From Solibacillus silvestris (lineage in GTDB: Bacteria; Bacillota; Bacilli; Bacillales_A; Planococcaceae), in the NCBI GenBank assembly GCA_001586195.1, contig CP014609.1:3256501-3320500 (forward strand): a stretch of DNA of 64,000 nucleotides. Direction: 5' to 3'. Below are positions 1-8,707 of the stretch, piece by piece; within the stretch, counting starts at the first letter, position 1; every line of letters begins with the position of its first letter. The translations under genes were made by a program, and so were the position numbers. The notes below the pieces were generated by a model that worked only from the letters and a program-made list of their open reading frames with translations, made no database searches and was not told the origin of the DNA.

Positions 1-182
1 ATGCAAAGAACAACCGAGAAGTTCTTGTAACGATTACCGATAAAGGACGAGCATTACTTGAAGGTTGCACAATGTTTAAAGATCAATTTCTGAATGACCT
101 TTATGAAGATTTTTCAGATAGCGAATTACAGCAGCTTAAACAGTTTCTTACGCGTTTAAATCATAATGTAGAGAAGCTTTAA
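1..182 (+). CDS. MarR-family regulator, C-terminal fragment
   Basis: This open frame enters from the left edge (first complete codon at base 3) and ends at TAA 180-182, leaving 59 residues. The stretch VTITDKGRALLEG resembles the wing and following helix of MarR-type winged-helix regulators, and the rest fits their C-terminal dimerisation helix. The DNA-recognition helix lies outside the window, so the family call rests on the wing only. A good terminator follows, so it is the last gene of its transcript. Its target is unknown; the flavin reductase downstream is one possibility. Confidence 0.5.
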   Translation, partial: AKNNREVLVTITDKGRALLEGCTMFKDQFLNDLYEDFSDSELQQLKQFLTRLNHNVEKL

Positions 183-203
183 TCGTTGCATAATAATAAA
201 GTA

Positions 204-247
204 AGAAGAACGATTTTCTATATCAGTAAATCGTTCTTCTTTTTTTG
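204..247 (+). terminator. Rho-independent terminator after the MarR fragment
   Basis: A perfect 13-bp stem (204-216 with 228-240, AGAAGAACGATTT arm) is followed directly by seven T residues. It separates the MarR-like gene from the reductase gene. Confidence 0.85.
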
Positions 248-311
248 CTCTCATAACCCTTTTTACTACTGGCGTTTCCAATAAATTAATGTAATTACGG
301 ATAGTTTTAAA

Positions 312-326
312 TGAGAATGTTTATCA
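312..326 (+). promoter_or_regulatory. Fur-like 7-1-7 box in the reductase promoter
   Basis: TGAGAATGTTTATCA matches the Bacillus Fur consensus TGATAATNATTATCA at all but two positions of the arms. It lies just upstream of a TATACT -10 element (334-339), so a bound repressor would cover the promoter. Box and position are seen; regulation by Fur rather than by PerR or Zur is inferred. Confidence 0.45.
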
Positions 327-381
327 TCTGTGATATACTATAACTATACAGAAAATAAGCATTACTTAAGGAGAATGTTTT

Positions 382-1098
382 ATGCAAATATACTGGACGA
401 AAATAAACAAAATTATTGATGAAACACCAGAAGTTAAAACGTTTTTGCTCGACCTTCCTGAAGGCTTTACATGGGAAGAAGGTGCCCACACCCACCTTGC
501 ATTAGAAGGTTTCAATGCTGGTGATCAGCCAAATAAAAGCTTAGTTCGTCATATGTCAATCTCCACATTACCAAATGAGCAGACTGTCGGGATAACAACT
601 CGTATTAAAGAACTGTGCTCTGAATTTAAATCGATTTTAAGAAATCTCGAAGTCGGCGATAAAGTTGCACTCTTTAAAATCCATTCCAATGTACCGCTGA
701 AAAGACAAAATAGAAATATTTACTTATTGTCTTCCGGTGTAGGTCTTGCAACGTTTAGACCTCTTGTACTTTCTTATTTGGAACGTCCTGACAACATCAG
801 TCGCATTCATTCTCTAAATATTGATTCAACAAAAGACTACTTATTTACCGATATTTTCGAATCTGCACCTGTTAAAAACTTCACATCACAGTACGTCGAT
901 AATCGAAAAGATTACTATGAAGAAGTAAAAAAACTTGCTGCAGATCAGGATGGACTATTTTATGTTGTCGGAAGCGACGAGTTTATTATGCAAAACATTT
1001 ATTTGTTGCGTGAGCAAGGTATCAAACCTGAACAAATTGTCCTTGATAAACGCGAACGACAATTACCTAACTTTTTCCCGGTGGAATCTACAATTTAA
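382..1098 (+). CDS. Ferredoxin-reductase-like flavoprotein (FNR family)
   Basis: A 238-aa protein with the two-domain FNR layout. The N-terminal barrel carries RHMSIS at residues 56-61, in the place of the RxYS flavin-binding motif. The C-terminal nucleotide-binding half has SSGVGLATFRP at 117-127, and VVGSDEF lies near the end. There are no cysteine clusters, so no 2Fe-2S domain is fused. The family moves electrons from NAD(P)H via FAD to an acceptor, here unknown. The start follows AAGGAG at good spacing. A Fur-like box overlaps the promoter, so a role in ferric or haem/siderophore reduction is an attractive inference. It is monocistronic, with terminators on both sides. Confidence 0.65.
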   Translation: MQIYWTKINKIIDETPEVKTFLLDLPEGFTWEEGAHTHLALEGFNAGDQPNKSLVRHMSISTLPNEQTVGITTRIKELCSEFKSILRNLEVGDKVALFKIHSNVPLKRQNRNIYLLSSGVGLATFRPLVLSYLERPDNISRIHSLNIDSTKDYLFTDIFESAPVKNFTSQYVDNRKDYYEEVKKLAADQDGLFYVVGSDEFIMQNIYLLREQGIKPEQIVLDKRERQLPNFFPVESTI

Positions 1099-1112
1099 AT
1101 GATTATATGAAA

Positions 1113-1162
1113 CGGGGCTATCCGAAAGAGTTGTTCTACTCTTAGGATAGCCCCGCTTTTTT
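1113..1162 (+). terminator. Rho-independent terminator after the FNR-like gene
   Basis: An 11-bp GC-rich stem (1113-1123 with 1145-1155, arm CGGGGCTATCC) is followed by a T run. It ends the plus-strand reductase transcript. Confidence 0.85.
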
Positions 1163-1171
1163 ATCTTTATA

Positions 1172-1224
1172 TTAAACTAACTTAAACCAAGCGACCGCTA
1201 CAACATGTGGCGAGTGTGAAAAGA
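1172..1224 (-). pseudogene. Orphan 3' end of an rlmCD/trmA-family gene
   Basis: On the minus strand the frame reads FSHSPHVVAVAWFKLV and a stop. This mirrors the C-terminus of the intact rlmCD in this window ([16 protein letters not shown] and a stop). At DNA level 35 of 47 bases of 1176-1222 match 5067-5113 without gaps. Nothing upstream continues the gene, because the S9 peptidase stop codon lies at 1233-1235. It is either the remnant of a second methyltransferase gene or an old recombination/integration footprint. Confidence 0.65.
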
Positions 1225-1232
1225 GCAATAGT

Positions 1233-3491
1233 TTACTTTAAATATTCAGCAAAGAAGTCTACCAATGCATTATAAAATTCAATTCGGTTTTCTTCATTTG
1301 CAAAGCCGTGTCCTTCATTGTCTTTTACCATATACTCAACTTCCACACCTCTATTTTTAAGTGCCTGTACGATTTGGTCTGATTCTTGTTTATTCACACG
1401 CGGATCATTCGCCCCTTGTGCTACAAATAAAGGTGTTTTAATTTTATCGACATGGAATACCGGTGAAGCAGCTTTTAACAGTTCTTTATCCTTTTCAGGG
1501 TGGCCTACACGCTCATAGAACATATTTCGTTGTGTTTCCCAATATGGAGGGATTGTTTCCAATAATGTAAAGATGTTCGAAACCCCTACATAATCAACTG
1601 CTGCAGCATATAAGTCTGGTGTGAATGTTATACCGGCCAATGTTGCATATCCCCCAAAGGAAGCACCGTAAATACCGATCTTTTCTGCATCAGCAATGCC
1701 CAAATCAATTGCCCATTGAACCCCGTCTGTAATATCATCCTGGATTTTTAATCCCCATTGTTTGTTGCCCGCTTCAAGGAACTCTTTACCATAACCTGTG
1801 GATGATCTAAAGTTCGTTTGAAGAACTGCATATCCTTGATTAGCTAATAACTGTACTTCATTATTAAAGCCCCACATATCACGAGCCCATGGACCACCAT
1901 GCGGAATGACAACTAACGGTAAATTTTCAGCTATTTTATTTTTTGGTAATGTTAAATAACCATGAATTATTAGACCGTCTCTCGCTTCATAAGAAATAGA
2001 ATGCATCTCCGCCAAATTACCGGCATCCAACCATGAGCCTAACTCTGCTAATAATGTCATTGTTTCTGTTTCAGCATCATAATAATAATACTTTCCATAA
2101 ACAGTATCGCTTGAAACACTTACGATAAATTTCGTCATTTCCTTATTGTAATCGTTAATCCCAAATTCACTTGCACTTACACCAAGTTGGTCTTTCATTT
2201 TATTGAAAAGATTTTCAAACTCGCTATCAAAGAAATTATAGTGAACTTTATCTGTGATATACGCAGCGTAAAGAAGTTGATCTTTTGTTGAGCTGTAAAG
2301 AGCACCTGAAATATCTACGAGTGGATTTGAGAAAACTACTTCCTCTTTGCCCTCTAAATCATATTTTACTAGTGCCGCTTTATCTCGACCCTTATCAGAT
2401 ACGGCATAAATAGATTGATTGTCTCGAGAAAATCCTAGCGGTGAAACTGTTTCACCAGCATCAATCGAGATAAAGGGCTGGAACTCATCTTCTTCTGTTT
2501 CACGATATAAAACAGCACCTACTACACCGTCAGATGCTACAGCCATTCGAATTTGTCCATTGCTATCAGGAATCCAGCTTAAAATATTCCCAGGATTTTT
2601 TGCTACTAACTTCGTTGCACCCGTCTTTACGTTTAATTTATAAACATCAAATACCGTTGCATCTTCTTTATTCATCATGATTAAAATTTCATCTTCAACA
2701 TCTTTCAAATAATCGATAGGAAGTACGACAACATTCGGGTACGGCGTTAAATCTTTTTCTTTTGCACCGTTAAATGAAGACGAGTAAATATGATAATTTT
2801 CATCTCCCCCATTGTCCTTCAAATAATACATATTATTATCTTTCCAGAAAAGCCCCGCGATATCTCGATCAGTTGTACTTGTTACTCGCACAGGCTCGCT
2901 CTCATCATCCATATTCTTTATAAAAACATTTAGCCTGCTTTGCCATTCTGCAGCGTAAGCGATGTATTCGCCGTCTGGAGATAATTGATAACCTAAACTA
3001 CCAGGATTTCGCATAAAATCTTCGACAGATATTTCCTGTACCCCTGTGTTATCAATATCTTTGTTTTGATAGTCTTTTACATTACTAAACATTTTGTAAA
3101 CCTTTGCTTTTGTAATCGGCTGTAAATCGGAAACACCTTTAAAAAAGCCTAGCTTTTCTGCTGTTTTTCTATAATCATCCAGCGTTTCCTCATTTGTTTC
3201 TGCACCAAGGGCTTTTACTAAAATAAGTGCAGCCTGTTTTTCAGTAATATAGTTGCTTGTATTTTCGAACTCATAATCACCAAGCCAATTTTCAATGACT
3301 TCTGTTCTCATATAGTCCGAAGCATGCTGAAAAGTTAAAGCTGTGACAGCTTCTTCAAGAAAATCTTCAATAGTTACATTTGATTCTTGACTGGCAGCTA
3401 ACCCAGTTGTTGAATCGTTTGCAAAAGCAGAAAACGGTAACGAGACTAATAATGATATCGTTAACAAAACTGATAAAAAGCTTTTTTTCAC
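1233..3491 (-). CDS. Exported S9 family prolyl-oligopeptidase-type peptidase
   Basis: A 752-aa protein starting with a signal peptide (lysines, hydrophobic core, AFA cleavage-type site near residue 25). Residues about 40-145 look like one or two degenerate SLH-type repeats, suggesting cell-wall association. A WD40/TolB-like beta-propeller follows, then an alpha/beta-hydrolase domain. The triad is visible: nucleophile S611 in GASFGG, D696 in GANDPRVN and H728 in EGHGFA. The family cleaves short peptides, often acyl- or dipeptidyl-peptides. The gene stands alone on the minus strand and probably supplies peptides to uptake systems. Family call is firm; exact specificity is not visible. Confidence 0.85.
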   Translation of the reverse strand: MKKSFLSVLLTISLLVSLPFSAFANDSTTGLAASQESNVTIEDFLEEAVTALTFQHASDYMRTEVIENWLGDYEFENTSNYITEKQAALILVKALGAETNEETLDDYRKTAEKLGFFKGVSDLQPITKAKVYKMFSNVKDYQNKDIDNTGVQEISVEDFMRNPGSLGYQLSPDGEYIAYAAEWQSRLNVFIKNMDDESEPVRVTSTTDRDIAGLFWKDNNMYYLKDNGGDENYHIYSSSFNGAKEKDLTPYPNVVVLPIDYLKDVEDEILIMMNKEDATVFDVYKLNVKTGATKLVAKNPGNILSWIPDSNGQIRMAVASDGVVGAVLYRETEEDEFQPFISIDAGETVSPLGFSRDNQSIYAVSDKGRDKAALVKYDLEGKEEVVFSNPLVDISGALYSSTKDQLLYAAYITDKVHYNFFDSEFENLFNKMKDQLGVSASEFGINDYNKEMTKFIVSVSSDTVYGKYYYYDAETETMTLLAELGSWLDAGNLAEMHSISYEARDGLIIHGYLTLPKNKIAENLPLVVIPHGGPWARDMWGFNNEVQLLANQGYAVLQTNFRSSTGYGKEFLEAGNKQWGLKIQDDITDGVQWAIDLGIADAEKIGIYGASFGGYATLAGITFTPDLYAAAVDYVGVSNIFTLLETIPPYWETQRNMFYERVGHPEKDKELLKAASPVFHVDKIKTPLFVAQGANDPRVNKQESDQIVQALKNRGVEVEYMVKDNEGHGFANEENRIEFYNALVDFFAEYLK

Positions 3492-3617
3492 AATATTCCC
3501 TCCTTTATAATTACAAATTTAATAATAGCGCACAAAAGTTGAATTAATAACATATATTCCAAATTATTCATTATTTTTACATATATATAAAATTAAATTT
3601 CATTAATATGCATATTT

Positions 3618-3761
3618 ATGAAACTCATTTATAGAACAAACGTATATATTAATTTACTTAAGTTAAGTGAAATAACAGGAGCATTCAAATATTTTCAAGA
3701 AGGTCACGCTCAAGGCAGCTTCTTTTCATCCCCATTTGTTATTATGCTTCCTGTAAATTAA
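3618..3761 (+). pseudogene. Remnant of a zinc-type alcohol dehydrogenase C-terminus
   Basis: This 47-codon frame contains LSEITGAFKYFQEGHAQG, which closely resembles the C-terminal helix of medium-chain dehydrogenases/quinone reductases (typically LSEI..AFRYFEEGHARGKVV). After the GHAQG the expected GKVVI strand is lost and the frame runs into unrelated residues. No ribosome binding site or Rossmann domain is present. I read it as the tail end of a deleted gene. B. subtilis MerR-type AdhR neighbours both an alcohol dehydrogenase and a DJ-1 family gene, which fits the next two genes. Confidence 0.55.
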
Positions 3762-3797
3762 TGATATTGACAAGTTATATTTTCATTTTAAAACAAC

Positions 3798-3830
3798 AAA
3801 AAAACCGAATGATGTAGTAGAATCACTCAG
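3798..3830 (-). terminator. Terminator of the MerR gene
   Basis: On the minus strand a 9-bp stem (3822-3830 with 3805-3813, including two G-T pairs) is followed by seven T residues. Confidence 0.75.
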
Positions 3831-3845
3831 CTTAATATTTTAACG

Positions 3846-4205
3846 TTATTTTAAATCTGTATCTGATAATACAGGAATTATTTTCTGATCAATTTCACTA
3901 ATAAAAGAATTTAAAATGCCAATTTGCTCTTCTAGTTTTTTCTTGTGCTGAATTAATATAGCTTGTGTATTAATCTCTTTCTGCTCTAAATTCAGCGTTG
4001 TTATATTTTCTCTTATATCCTCAATTGACATGCCTAGACTTCGAAAACATTTAATTAATTTTAAAAGTTCAATGTCTTGTTCATCAAATATTCGATGCTT
4101 TTGTTCATTTCTTTTTATTGGTGGAATTAAATCTATTTTTTCATAGTATCGAATTGAACTTGCAGGTATTTCAATTAAGAGGCTCGCTTGTTGAATTGTA
4201 TACAC
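3846..4205 (-). CDS. MerR-family transcriptional regulator
   Basis: A 119-aa protein with an N-terminal MerR winged helix (residues 1-70; hallmark SSIRYYEKIDLIPP at 17-30) and a C-terminal coiled coil at about 75-110. There are no cysteines to suggest thiol or metal sensing in the effector part. It is divergent from a DJ-1-like gene with about 75 bp between them, the usual layout for a MerR regulator that activates its neighbour. It resembles the AdhR/NmlR branch, which answers electrophiles such as aldehydes in Bacillus; that link is inference. Confidence 0.8.
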   Translation of the reverse strand: MYTIQQASLLIEIPASSIRYYEKIDLIPPIKRNEQKHRIFDEQDIELLKLIKCFRSLGMSIEDIRENITTLNLEQKEINTQAILIQHKKKLEEQIGILNSFISEIDQKIIPVLSDTDLK

Positions 4206-4217
4206 GAGGTGTCCTCC

Positions 4218-4246
4218 TTGACTTAAAGTATGGTTTAACCTATAAG
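4218..4246 (+). promoter_or_regulatory. MerR-type divergent promoter with dyad
   Basis: A -35 TTGACT (4218-4223) and a -10 TATAAG (4241-4246) face the DJ-1-like gene. Between them lies an inverted repeat TTAAA/TTTAA (4223-4227 and 4234-4238). A dyad between -35 and -10 is the classic placement of a MerR operator. The 17-bp spacer is shorter than the 19-20 bp typical of this family. Confidence 0.5.
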
Positions 4247-4264
4247 CTTGATAGTATCAAACTT
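4244..4264. promoter_or_regulatory. 21-bp palindrome downstream of the -10
   Basis: The perfect core TTGATAGTATCAA (4248-4260) extends to a 21-bp dyad with one mismatch. It sits between the -10 element and the DJ-1 ribosome binding site. It may be the real MerR operator or a site for a second regulator. Confidence 0.4.
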
Positions 4265-4279
4265 AAAGGAGATTGTATA

Positions 4280-4966
4280 ATGAAAAAGATATTATTAGTA
4301 GTAACGAATACCTCTAAGTACCCCAATTTAGATCGTGCAACAGGATTATGGTTAGGAGAAGCTGTTCACTTTGCAGCTGAAATAGAAAAAGCAGGATATG
4401 AAATTGATTATGTGAGCCCTAAAGGTGGTTATACGCCACTCGACCCGCATAGTTTGCAACCGGATCAAATGACCGAATTAGATTGGAAGTATTACACAAA
4501 TACTGATTTCTTAAATAAACTAAGCACTACTTTGCCCGCTGACTCTATTAACCCAAATGATTATGCTGCTATCTATTATGCAGGTGGCCATGGAGTTATG
4601 TGGGATTTCGCAGAAGATGAAAAGTTGCAAAACATTGCAAGTACTATTCACGCTAACGGTGGCGTTGTTTCTGCTGTTTGTCATGGAGTTGTAGGATTAT
4701 TAAATATTAAAAATAGTGATGGTGAATATTTAATTAAAAATACTAAAGTGACCGGTTTTACTAACACAGAAGAAATTGCTGTTGGACTTGATAAAGTCGT
4801 TCCATTTTTAACTGAAGATGAACTTGTTCGTAAAGGTGCTAATTACGTAAAAGATGCTGATTGGTCAGTATTCACTGTAACTGATAATCGTATTGTTACA
4901 GGACAAAATCCTGCATCAGGTGGCGCAGTTGCCAAAGATGTAATTAAATTATTGAAATCACTTTAA
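4280..4966 (+). CDS. DJ-1/PfpI family protein (Hsp31-like)
   Basis: A 228-aa type-1 glutamine-amidotransferase-like protein. The nucleophile elbow is SAVCHG (C134, H135), and E27 in WLGEA is the conserved acidic partner of the DJ-1/Hsp31 class. Length and the N-terminal TSKYPNLDRATGLWLGE segment match Hsp31-type glyoxalase III/deglycase proteins, which remove methylglyoxal without glutathione. The ATG at 4280 is chosen because AAAGGAG precedes it; an upstream in-frame start would run through the promoter. The divergent MerR gene probably activates it under aldehyde stress. Confidence 0.8.
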   Translation: MKKILLVVTNTSKYPNLDRATGLWLGEAVHFAAEIEKAGYEIDYVSPKGGYTPLDPHSLQPDQMTELDWKYYTNTDFLNKLSTTLPADSINPNDYAAIYYAGGHGVMWDFAEDEKLQNIASTIHANGGVVSAVCHGVVGLLNIKNSDGEYLIKNTKVTGFTNTEEIAVGLDKVVPFLTEDELVRKGANYVKDADWSVFTVTDNRIVTGQNPASGGAVAKDVIKLLKSL

Positions 4967-5000
4967 TACAAAATTAACTCAAAAAATTGTTTTTAACCTC

Positions 5001-5054
5001 AAAAAAGCTGTGCTAAAATCCCCATACAATGTGGATTTTTGACACAGCTTTTTT
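5001..5054. terminator. Bidirectional terminator between DJ-1-like gene and rlmCD
   Basis: AAAAAAGCTGTG (5001-5012) pairs with CACAGCTTTTTT (5043-5054), and an inner ATCC/GGAT pairing extends it. The A and T tails make it functional for both convergent genes. Confidence 0.85.
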
Positions 5055-5063
5055 ATTGTACTT

Positions 5064-6434
5064 CTATACTAACTCCAACCAAGCAACCGCTTCACAGTGT
5101 GTCGTGTGCGGGAACATATCGACCGGCTGTACTTCCTGCGTTTTATATCCGCCGTCTTCTAAAATACGGAGGTCGCGCGCAAGGGTTGCGGGATTGCACG
5201 ATACGTAAACTACACGCTTCGGTTTTTGCTCGATGATTGTACTCAATAACGCTTCATCACAGCCTTTACGCGGCGGATCGACTACTAATACATCTGCTTC
5301 CTTACCTTCTTTGTACCAGCGGGGAATGACTTCCTCTGCCGGGCCAGCTTCGAAATATGTGTTTGTAAAACCGTTTAATGCGGCATTGCGTTTTGCGTCT
5401 TCGATTGCCTGCTCGACTATTTCAACACCCATTACATGACCCGCTTTTTGGGCTAAAAACAGTGAAATGGATCCGATACCGCAATAAGCATCGATTACGC
5501 GTTCATTGCCTGTCAGTTGTGCATAATCGAGGGCCTGTTTATAAAGCACTTCTGTTTGAACCGGGTTGACTTGATAAAACGAGCGTGCCGAAATTTCAAA
5601 ACGGACATTGCCGATTGTATCTTCAATTGTATCCTTGCCCCAAAGTGTGAATGTGTCATTGCCGAATATAACGTTTGTTTTCTCGCCGTTTACATTTTGG
5701 ACAATGGACGTGACATTTGGGATAAGCGCTCGGATTTTTTCGATTACCGCACTCGCCTGCGGGAATTTCTTAGATTTTGTAACGAGTACGACCATTACTT
5801 CGCCTGTTGCGCGACCTTTACGAACGACAACATGACGCAGCATGCCTTGATGGGATTTTTCATCATACGGACGCACACCTAAAATTTCCAACTCACGTTT
5901 CAAGTCTGCCATGACAACATCGGCTTCCCCTGTTTGAATTAAACACCGTTCCATATCAACGATTGAGTGTGACTTCGTTTTATAGAAGCCTGCCACCATC
6001 TGACCTGATTCGTTTTGCGCAAAAGGTATTTGTGATTTGTTCCGGTAATGCCAAGGCTCTTCCATTCCTTTTACCGGATGGACAGGTGCGTCGATTTTAC
6101 CAAGACGCTTCATCACATTTGCGACCATATTTTGTTTCCATTTTAATTGTCCCTCATACGAAAGATGCTGTAATTGACATCCCCCACATTGTGAAAAATA
6201 GACACATGGCGCTTCTACACGATCAGGCGACTTTTCCAGTATATTCACTACTTTTGCAAACCCATAATTCTTTAATGTTTTCATTACATGGATCTCGGCA
6301 GTTTCTCCAGGAAGTGCCCCTTGTATGAATAATGGATAGCCATCGATTTTCGCGACGCCATTGCCATCATGTGTTAAATCTTCTATATAAACTGTTTGAC
6401 GATCATTTTTTTTAATAGGTGCAGACATGTTCAT
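5064..6434 (-). CDS. rlmCD: 23S rRNA (uracil-C5) methyltransferase RlmCD
   Basis: A 456-aa TrmA-family enzyme (B. subtilis yefA/rlmCD), which makes m5U in 23S rRNA at positions equivalent to U747 and U1939. An N-terminal TRAM RNA-binding domain covers residues 10-65. The Fe-S cysteines are C77, C83 and C86 ([10 protein letters not shown]), with a fourth in MERC. The SAM-binding motif [13 protein letters not shown] and the catalytic [12 protein letters not shown] follow. The start is preceded by AGAGGAA. It is transcribed alone here, downstream of dagK in the conserved order but separated from it by the chemotaxis gene. Confidence 0.92.
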   Translation of the reverse strand: MNMSAPIKKNDRQTVYIEDLTHDGNGVAKIDGYPLFIQGALPGETAEIHVMKTLKNYGFAKVVNILEKSPDRVEAPCVYFSQCGGCQLQHLSYEGQLKWKQNMVANVMKRLGKIDAPVHPVKGMEEPWHYRNKSQIPFAQNESGQMVAGFYKTKSHSIVDMERCLIQTGEADVVMADLKRELEILGVRPYDEKSHQGMLRHVVVRKGRATGEVMVVLVTKSKKFPQASAVIEKIRALIPNVTSIVQNVNGEKTNVIFGNDTFTLWGKDTIEDTIGNVRFEISARSFYQVNPVQTEVLYKQALDYAQLTGNERVIDAYCGIGSISLFLAQKAGHVMGVEIVEQAIEDAKRNAALNGFTNTYFEAGPAEEVIPRWYKEGKEADVLVVDPPRKGCDEALLSTIIEQKPKRVVYVSCNPATLARDLRILEDGGYKTQEVQPVDMFPHTTHCEAVAWLELV

Positions 6435-6555
6435 TTCTTCCTCTCATTTCAATCACTTTATTGTACCATGCTCCATATATTTTGCACTTATTATACTTTC
6501 TACTAATGTTCTGACTATCCAATTATTACTTTTGTTCTAGTATTCAGTAAGTATT

Positions 6556-6563
6556 GCCTATAT
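6556..6563 (+). promoter_or_regulatory. SigD-like -10 element before the chemotaxis gene
   Basis: GCCTATAT differs by one base from the SigD -10 consensus GCCGATAT. The matching -35 (TAAA type) is weak, near 6537-6544. Motility sigma factor control is usual for chemoreceptors, so this is plausible but unproven. Confidence 0.3.
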
Positions 6564-6615
6564 AATTTACCTTATAACTCTAATAATTCTATTAATTTCA
6601 AGGAGATTGAGGCAT

Positions 6616-8301
6616 ATGTCAGTTCGAAAAAAACTTAATATCGGCTTTATTTTAATCGGGATGGTGCTTTTATTTTCAATCGGATTTGCAACCGTTCAGT
6701 TTTCCCGGATTGGTGATGAAGTTTCCAAAGCTGTCGATGTACAAATGGCACAGGTTCAGCGGATTAACGCTATCCAGCAACATATACTGTCGCAAGGCAT
6801 CTATGCTCGTGCCTATGCAGTAGACCCTTCTCAAAATAACTTGGATTCACTAAACAGCCATACAACTAGCCTCGTCCAACTTATCGAGGAAGTGCAGGGC
6901 AAAAATATATCATCGGATGCTGCACCGATTATTAATAACTTAAAAGACCAATCAGAAATCATTGCCGAACAAATGGATAGAGTAATTTCATCTGTACAGA
7001 CACGTGATATTGCAGCCGCGCTGTCAGTGGTGAATGGTGACTATACATATACGAGCAATTTCACAAGCGAGCTTGCCGGGAAAGTGGAACAAATTGAAAA
7101 TACCGAACTTGATAAAGTTGTGAATAATACGAAAAACATGATTTCACTATCGATGATTTTATCCGTTATATTCATTATTATTGCGCTCCTTGTTATAGCT
7201 TCCTACATGATTTATACGAAATATGGCATTACACTGCGCCTCCAGTCAATTACAAAAGATCTGGAACATATGGCTGGCGGGGATATCAAAGTTTCACACA
7301 AACCAGTTCGCACAAAAGATGAATTTGGTATGCTGTCGAATGCTTTTATTTCATTGCAGTGTAATTTCGAGGAATTGTTAGTAAGCATTCAGCATAACGC
7401 AAATCAGCTTAGCAATTCGGCGGATGCACTTATGAAAAACAGTGAGACGATTTCATCGGAAACAGCTCATATTAATGAACTGATTGAGCATACTGCACAG
7501 ACCGCCGCAACGATGACAATTGGGGCAAACGAAAGTGCCCTTGCTGTAGATGAGACGGCACAGGGAATTAATTCGATTGCCCGTTCAACACAAGAATTGC
7601 ATAGTGGTGCTGTTACATTAACCCAGTTTGCTAATGACGGGGTAAAAATTATTGACGAAGCGATGCAGCAAATGGAAACAGTATATGCAGCGACTCAATC
7701 GATTTCCAGCCTTTCAAGCGTATTAATTGAACAGTCAGGACAAATTAGTACAATTACGAAAGCCATTACTGATATAGCGGATCAGACGAATCTGCTTGCC
7801 TTGAATGCTGCCATTGAAGCGGCTAGAGCTGGTGAACATGGGAAAGGCTTTGCTGTAGTCGCAGATGAAGTTCGCAAACTCGCAGAGCAATCCAAAAAGT
7901 CCGCAAATGAAATTGTCCATTTAACTGAAACAATTCAGTACAATTCCCAAAATGTTGGCGAAGCGGTGGAAAGCAGTCTCAAGTGTGCAAATGATGGTGT
8001 TGTTGTCATCGATCGTGCCGGTCAGTCATTTCACACGATTACCGAAAATATTTACAATATAACGGAGCGTGTAGAACATATTTCTGCTACATCACAGCAA
8101 ATTTCAGCAAGCTCAGAAGAAGTTGCGGCTTCAGTCATCGAAATTTCGCAAGGTACAGAAAAAACGATGGCGGATGTAGCGCAAGTAGCAAATGCGACAC
8201 AACTTCAAACTGAAATTGTCGATGAAATGGAAGAGCTTTCTAAACGTTTAGCGAATCAGGCAAAACAGTTGCAACAAAGTATGGATAAATTTACATTGTA
8301 A
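6616..8301 (+). CDS. Methyl-accepting chemotaxis protein
   Basis: A 561-aa transmembrane receptor. TM1 is at about 10-32, then a four-helix-bundle-type extracellular sensor of about 145 residues, TM2 at about 175-200, a HAMP linker, and a long coiled-coil signalling domain. The hairpin tip that contacts CheA/CheW is clear ([20 protein letters not shown]). The ATG at 6616 is used because AAGGAG precedes it; the in-frame TTG at 6607 lies against the ribosome binding site. No che genes are nearby, so this is a dispersed receptor. Its ligand cannot be told. Confidence 0.9.
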   Translation: MSVRKKLNIGFILIGMVLLFSIGFATVQFSRIGDEVSKAVDVQMAQVQRINAIQQHILSQGIYARAYAVDPSQNNLDSLNSHTTSLVQLIEEVQGKNISSDAAPIINNLKDQSEIIAEQMDRVISSVQTRDIAAALSVVNGDYTYTSNFTSELAGKVEQIENTELDKVVNNTKNMISLSMILSVIFIIIALLVIASYMIYTKYGITLRLQSITKDLEHMAGGDIKVSHKPVRTKDEFGMLSNAFISLQCNFEELLVSIQHNANQLSNSADALMKNSETISSETAHINELIEHTAQTAATMTIGANESALAVDETAQGINSIARSTQELHSGAVTLTQFANDGVKIIDEAMQQMETVYAATQSISSLSSVLIEQSGQISTITKAITDIADQTNLLALNAAIEAARAGEHGKGFAVVADEVRKLAEQSKKSANEIVHLTETIQYNSQNVGEAVESSLKCANDGVVVIDRAGQSFHTITENIYNITERVEHISATSQQISASSEEVAASVIEISQGTEKTMADVAQVANATQLQTEIVDEMEELSKRLANQAKQLQQSMDKFTL

Positions 8302-8320
8302 AAGGAATTGACTTAAAACG

Positions 8321-8362
8321 CCTTCACTTTAACGGTTTATAATTGTTGAAGTGGAGGTTTTT
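8321..8362 (+). terminator. Terminator after the chemotaxis gene
   Basis: CCTTCACTT (8321-8329) pairs with AAGTGGAGG (8349-8357) with one G-T pair, followed by TTTTT. Confidence 0.7.
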
Positions 8363-8390
8363 AGATTTTCATCGAGTATTTTGACCATAT

Positions 8391-8624
8391 ATATTAGAAA
8401 ATTGGTATTGTATACGCTGTTCTGGGTGTTCTTTCAAATGAAGCTAGCGGATATTAGAATATTGAGAGGCTTTATTAGAAAATGTTGAGAGGATATTAGT
8501 ACATTGGTTCAGTTTATTTGAACATCTCGACCCGGTATTAGAAGATCAAAGCATTATATTAGAACTTCCCGCTTTTATTAGAACTTAATTTATTTTATTA
8601 GAACATTTAAGCGCTAAATTAGAA
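8391..8624. repeat. Array of ATTAGAA heptamers at about 21-bp spacing
   Basis: ATTAGAA or a one-base variant starts at 8393, 8453, 8474, 8495 (ATTAGTA), 8516 (ATTTGAA), 8537, 8558, 8577, 8597 and 8618. Steps after the isolated first copy are 21, 21, 21, 21, 21, 19, 20 and 21 bp. The best extended unit is TTATTAGAAC; spacers are unrelated to one another. No frame stays open across it. Spacing equals two helical turns, so all copies face the same side of the DNA. I recognise no described element; function is unknown. Confidence 0.85.
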
Positions 8625-8664
8625 AACCGCTCACTCCCCTTCCCCGACTCTTCCCGATAAAAAC

Positions 8665-8701
8665 AAAAAAACTCACAAGGGCATTCCACTACCCTTGCAA
8701 G
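8665..8701 (-). terminator. Terminator of dagK
   Basis: On the minus strand a 10-bp stem (8692-8701 with 8672-8681) is followed by seven T residues. Confidence 0.85.
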
Positions 8702-8707
8702 CTATAG

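Noticed and set aside
1223-1318. Continuation of the rlmCD remnant upstream
   Set aside because: No further similarity can be followed past 1224; the S9 gene begins there.
4118-4279. N-terminal extension of the DJ-1-like protein
   Set aside because: It overlaps the merR gene and the divergent promoter; the ATG at 4280 has the ribosome binding site.
8391-8624. CRISPR array
   Set aside because: The repeated unit is only 7-10 bp, spacers are 11-14 bp, and no cas gene is near.
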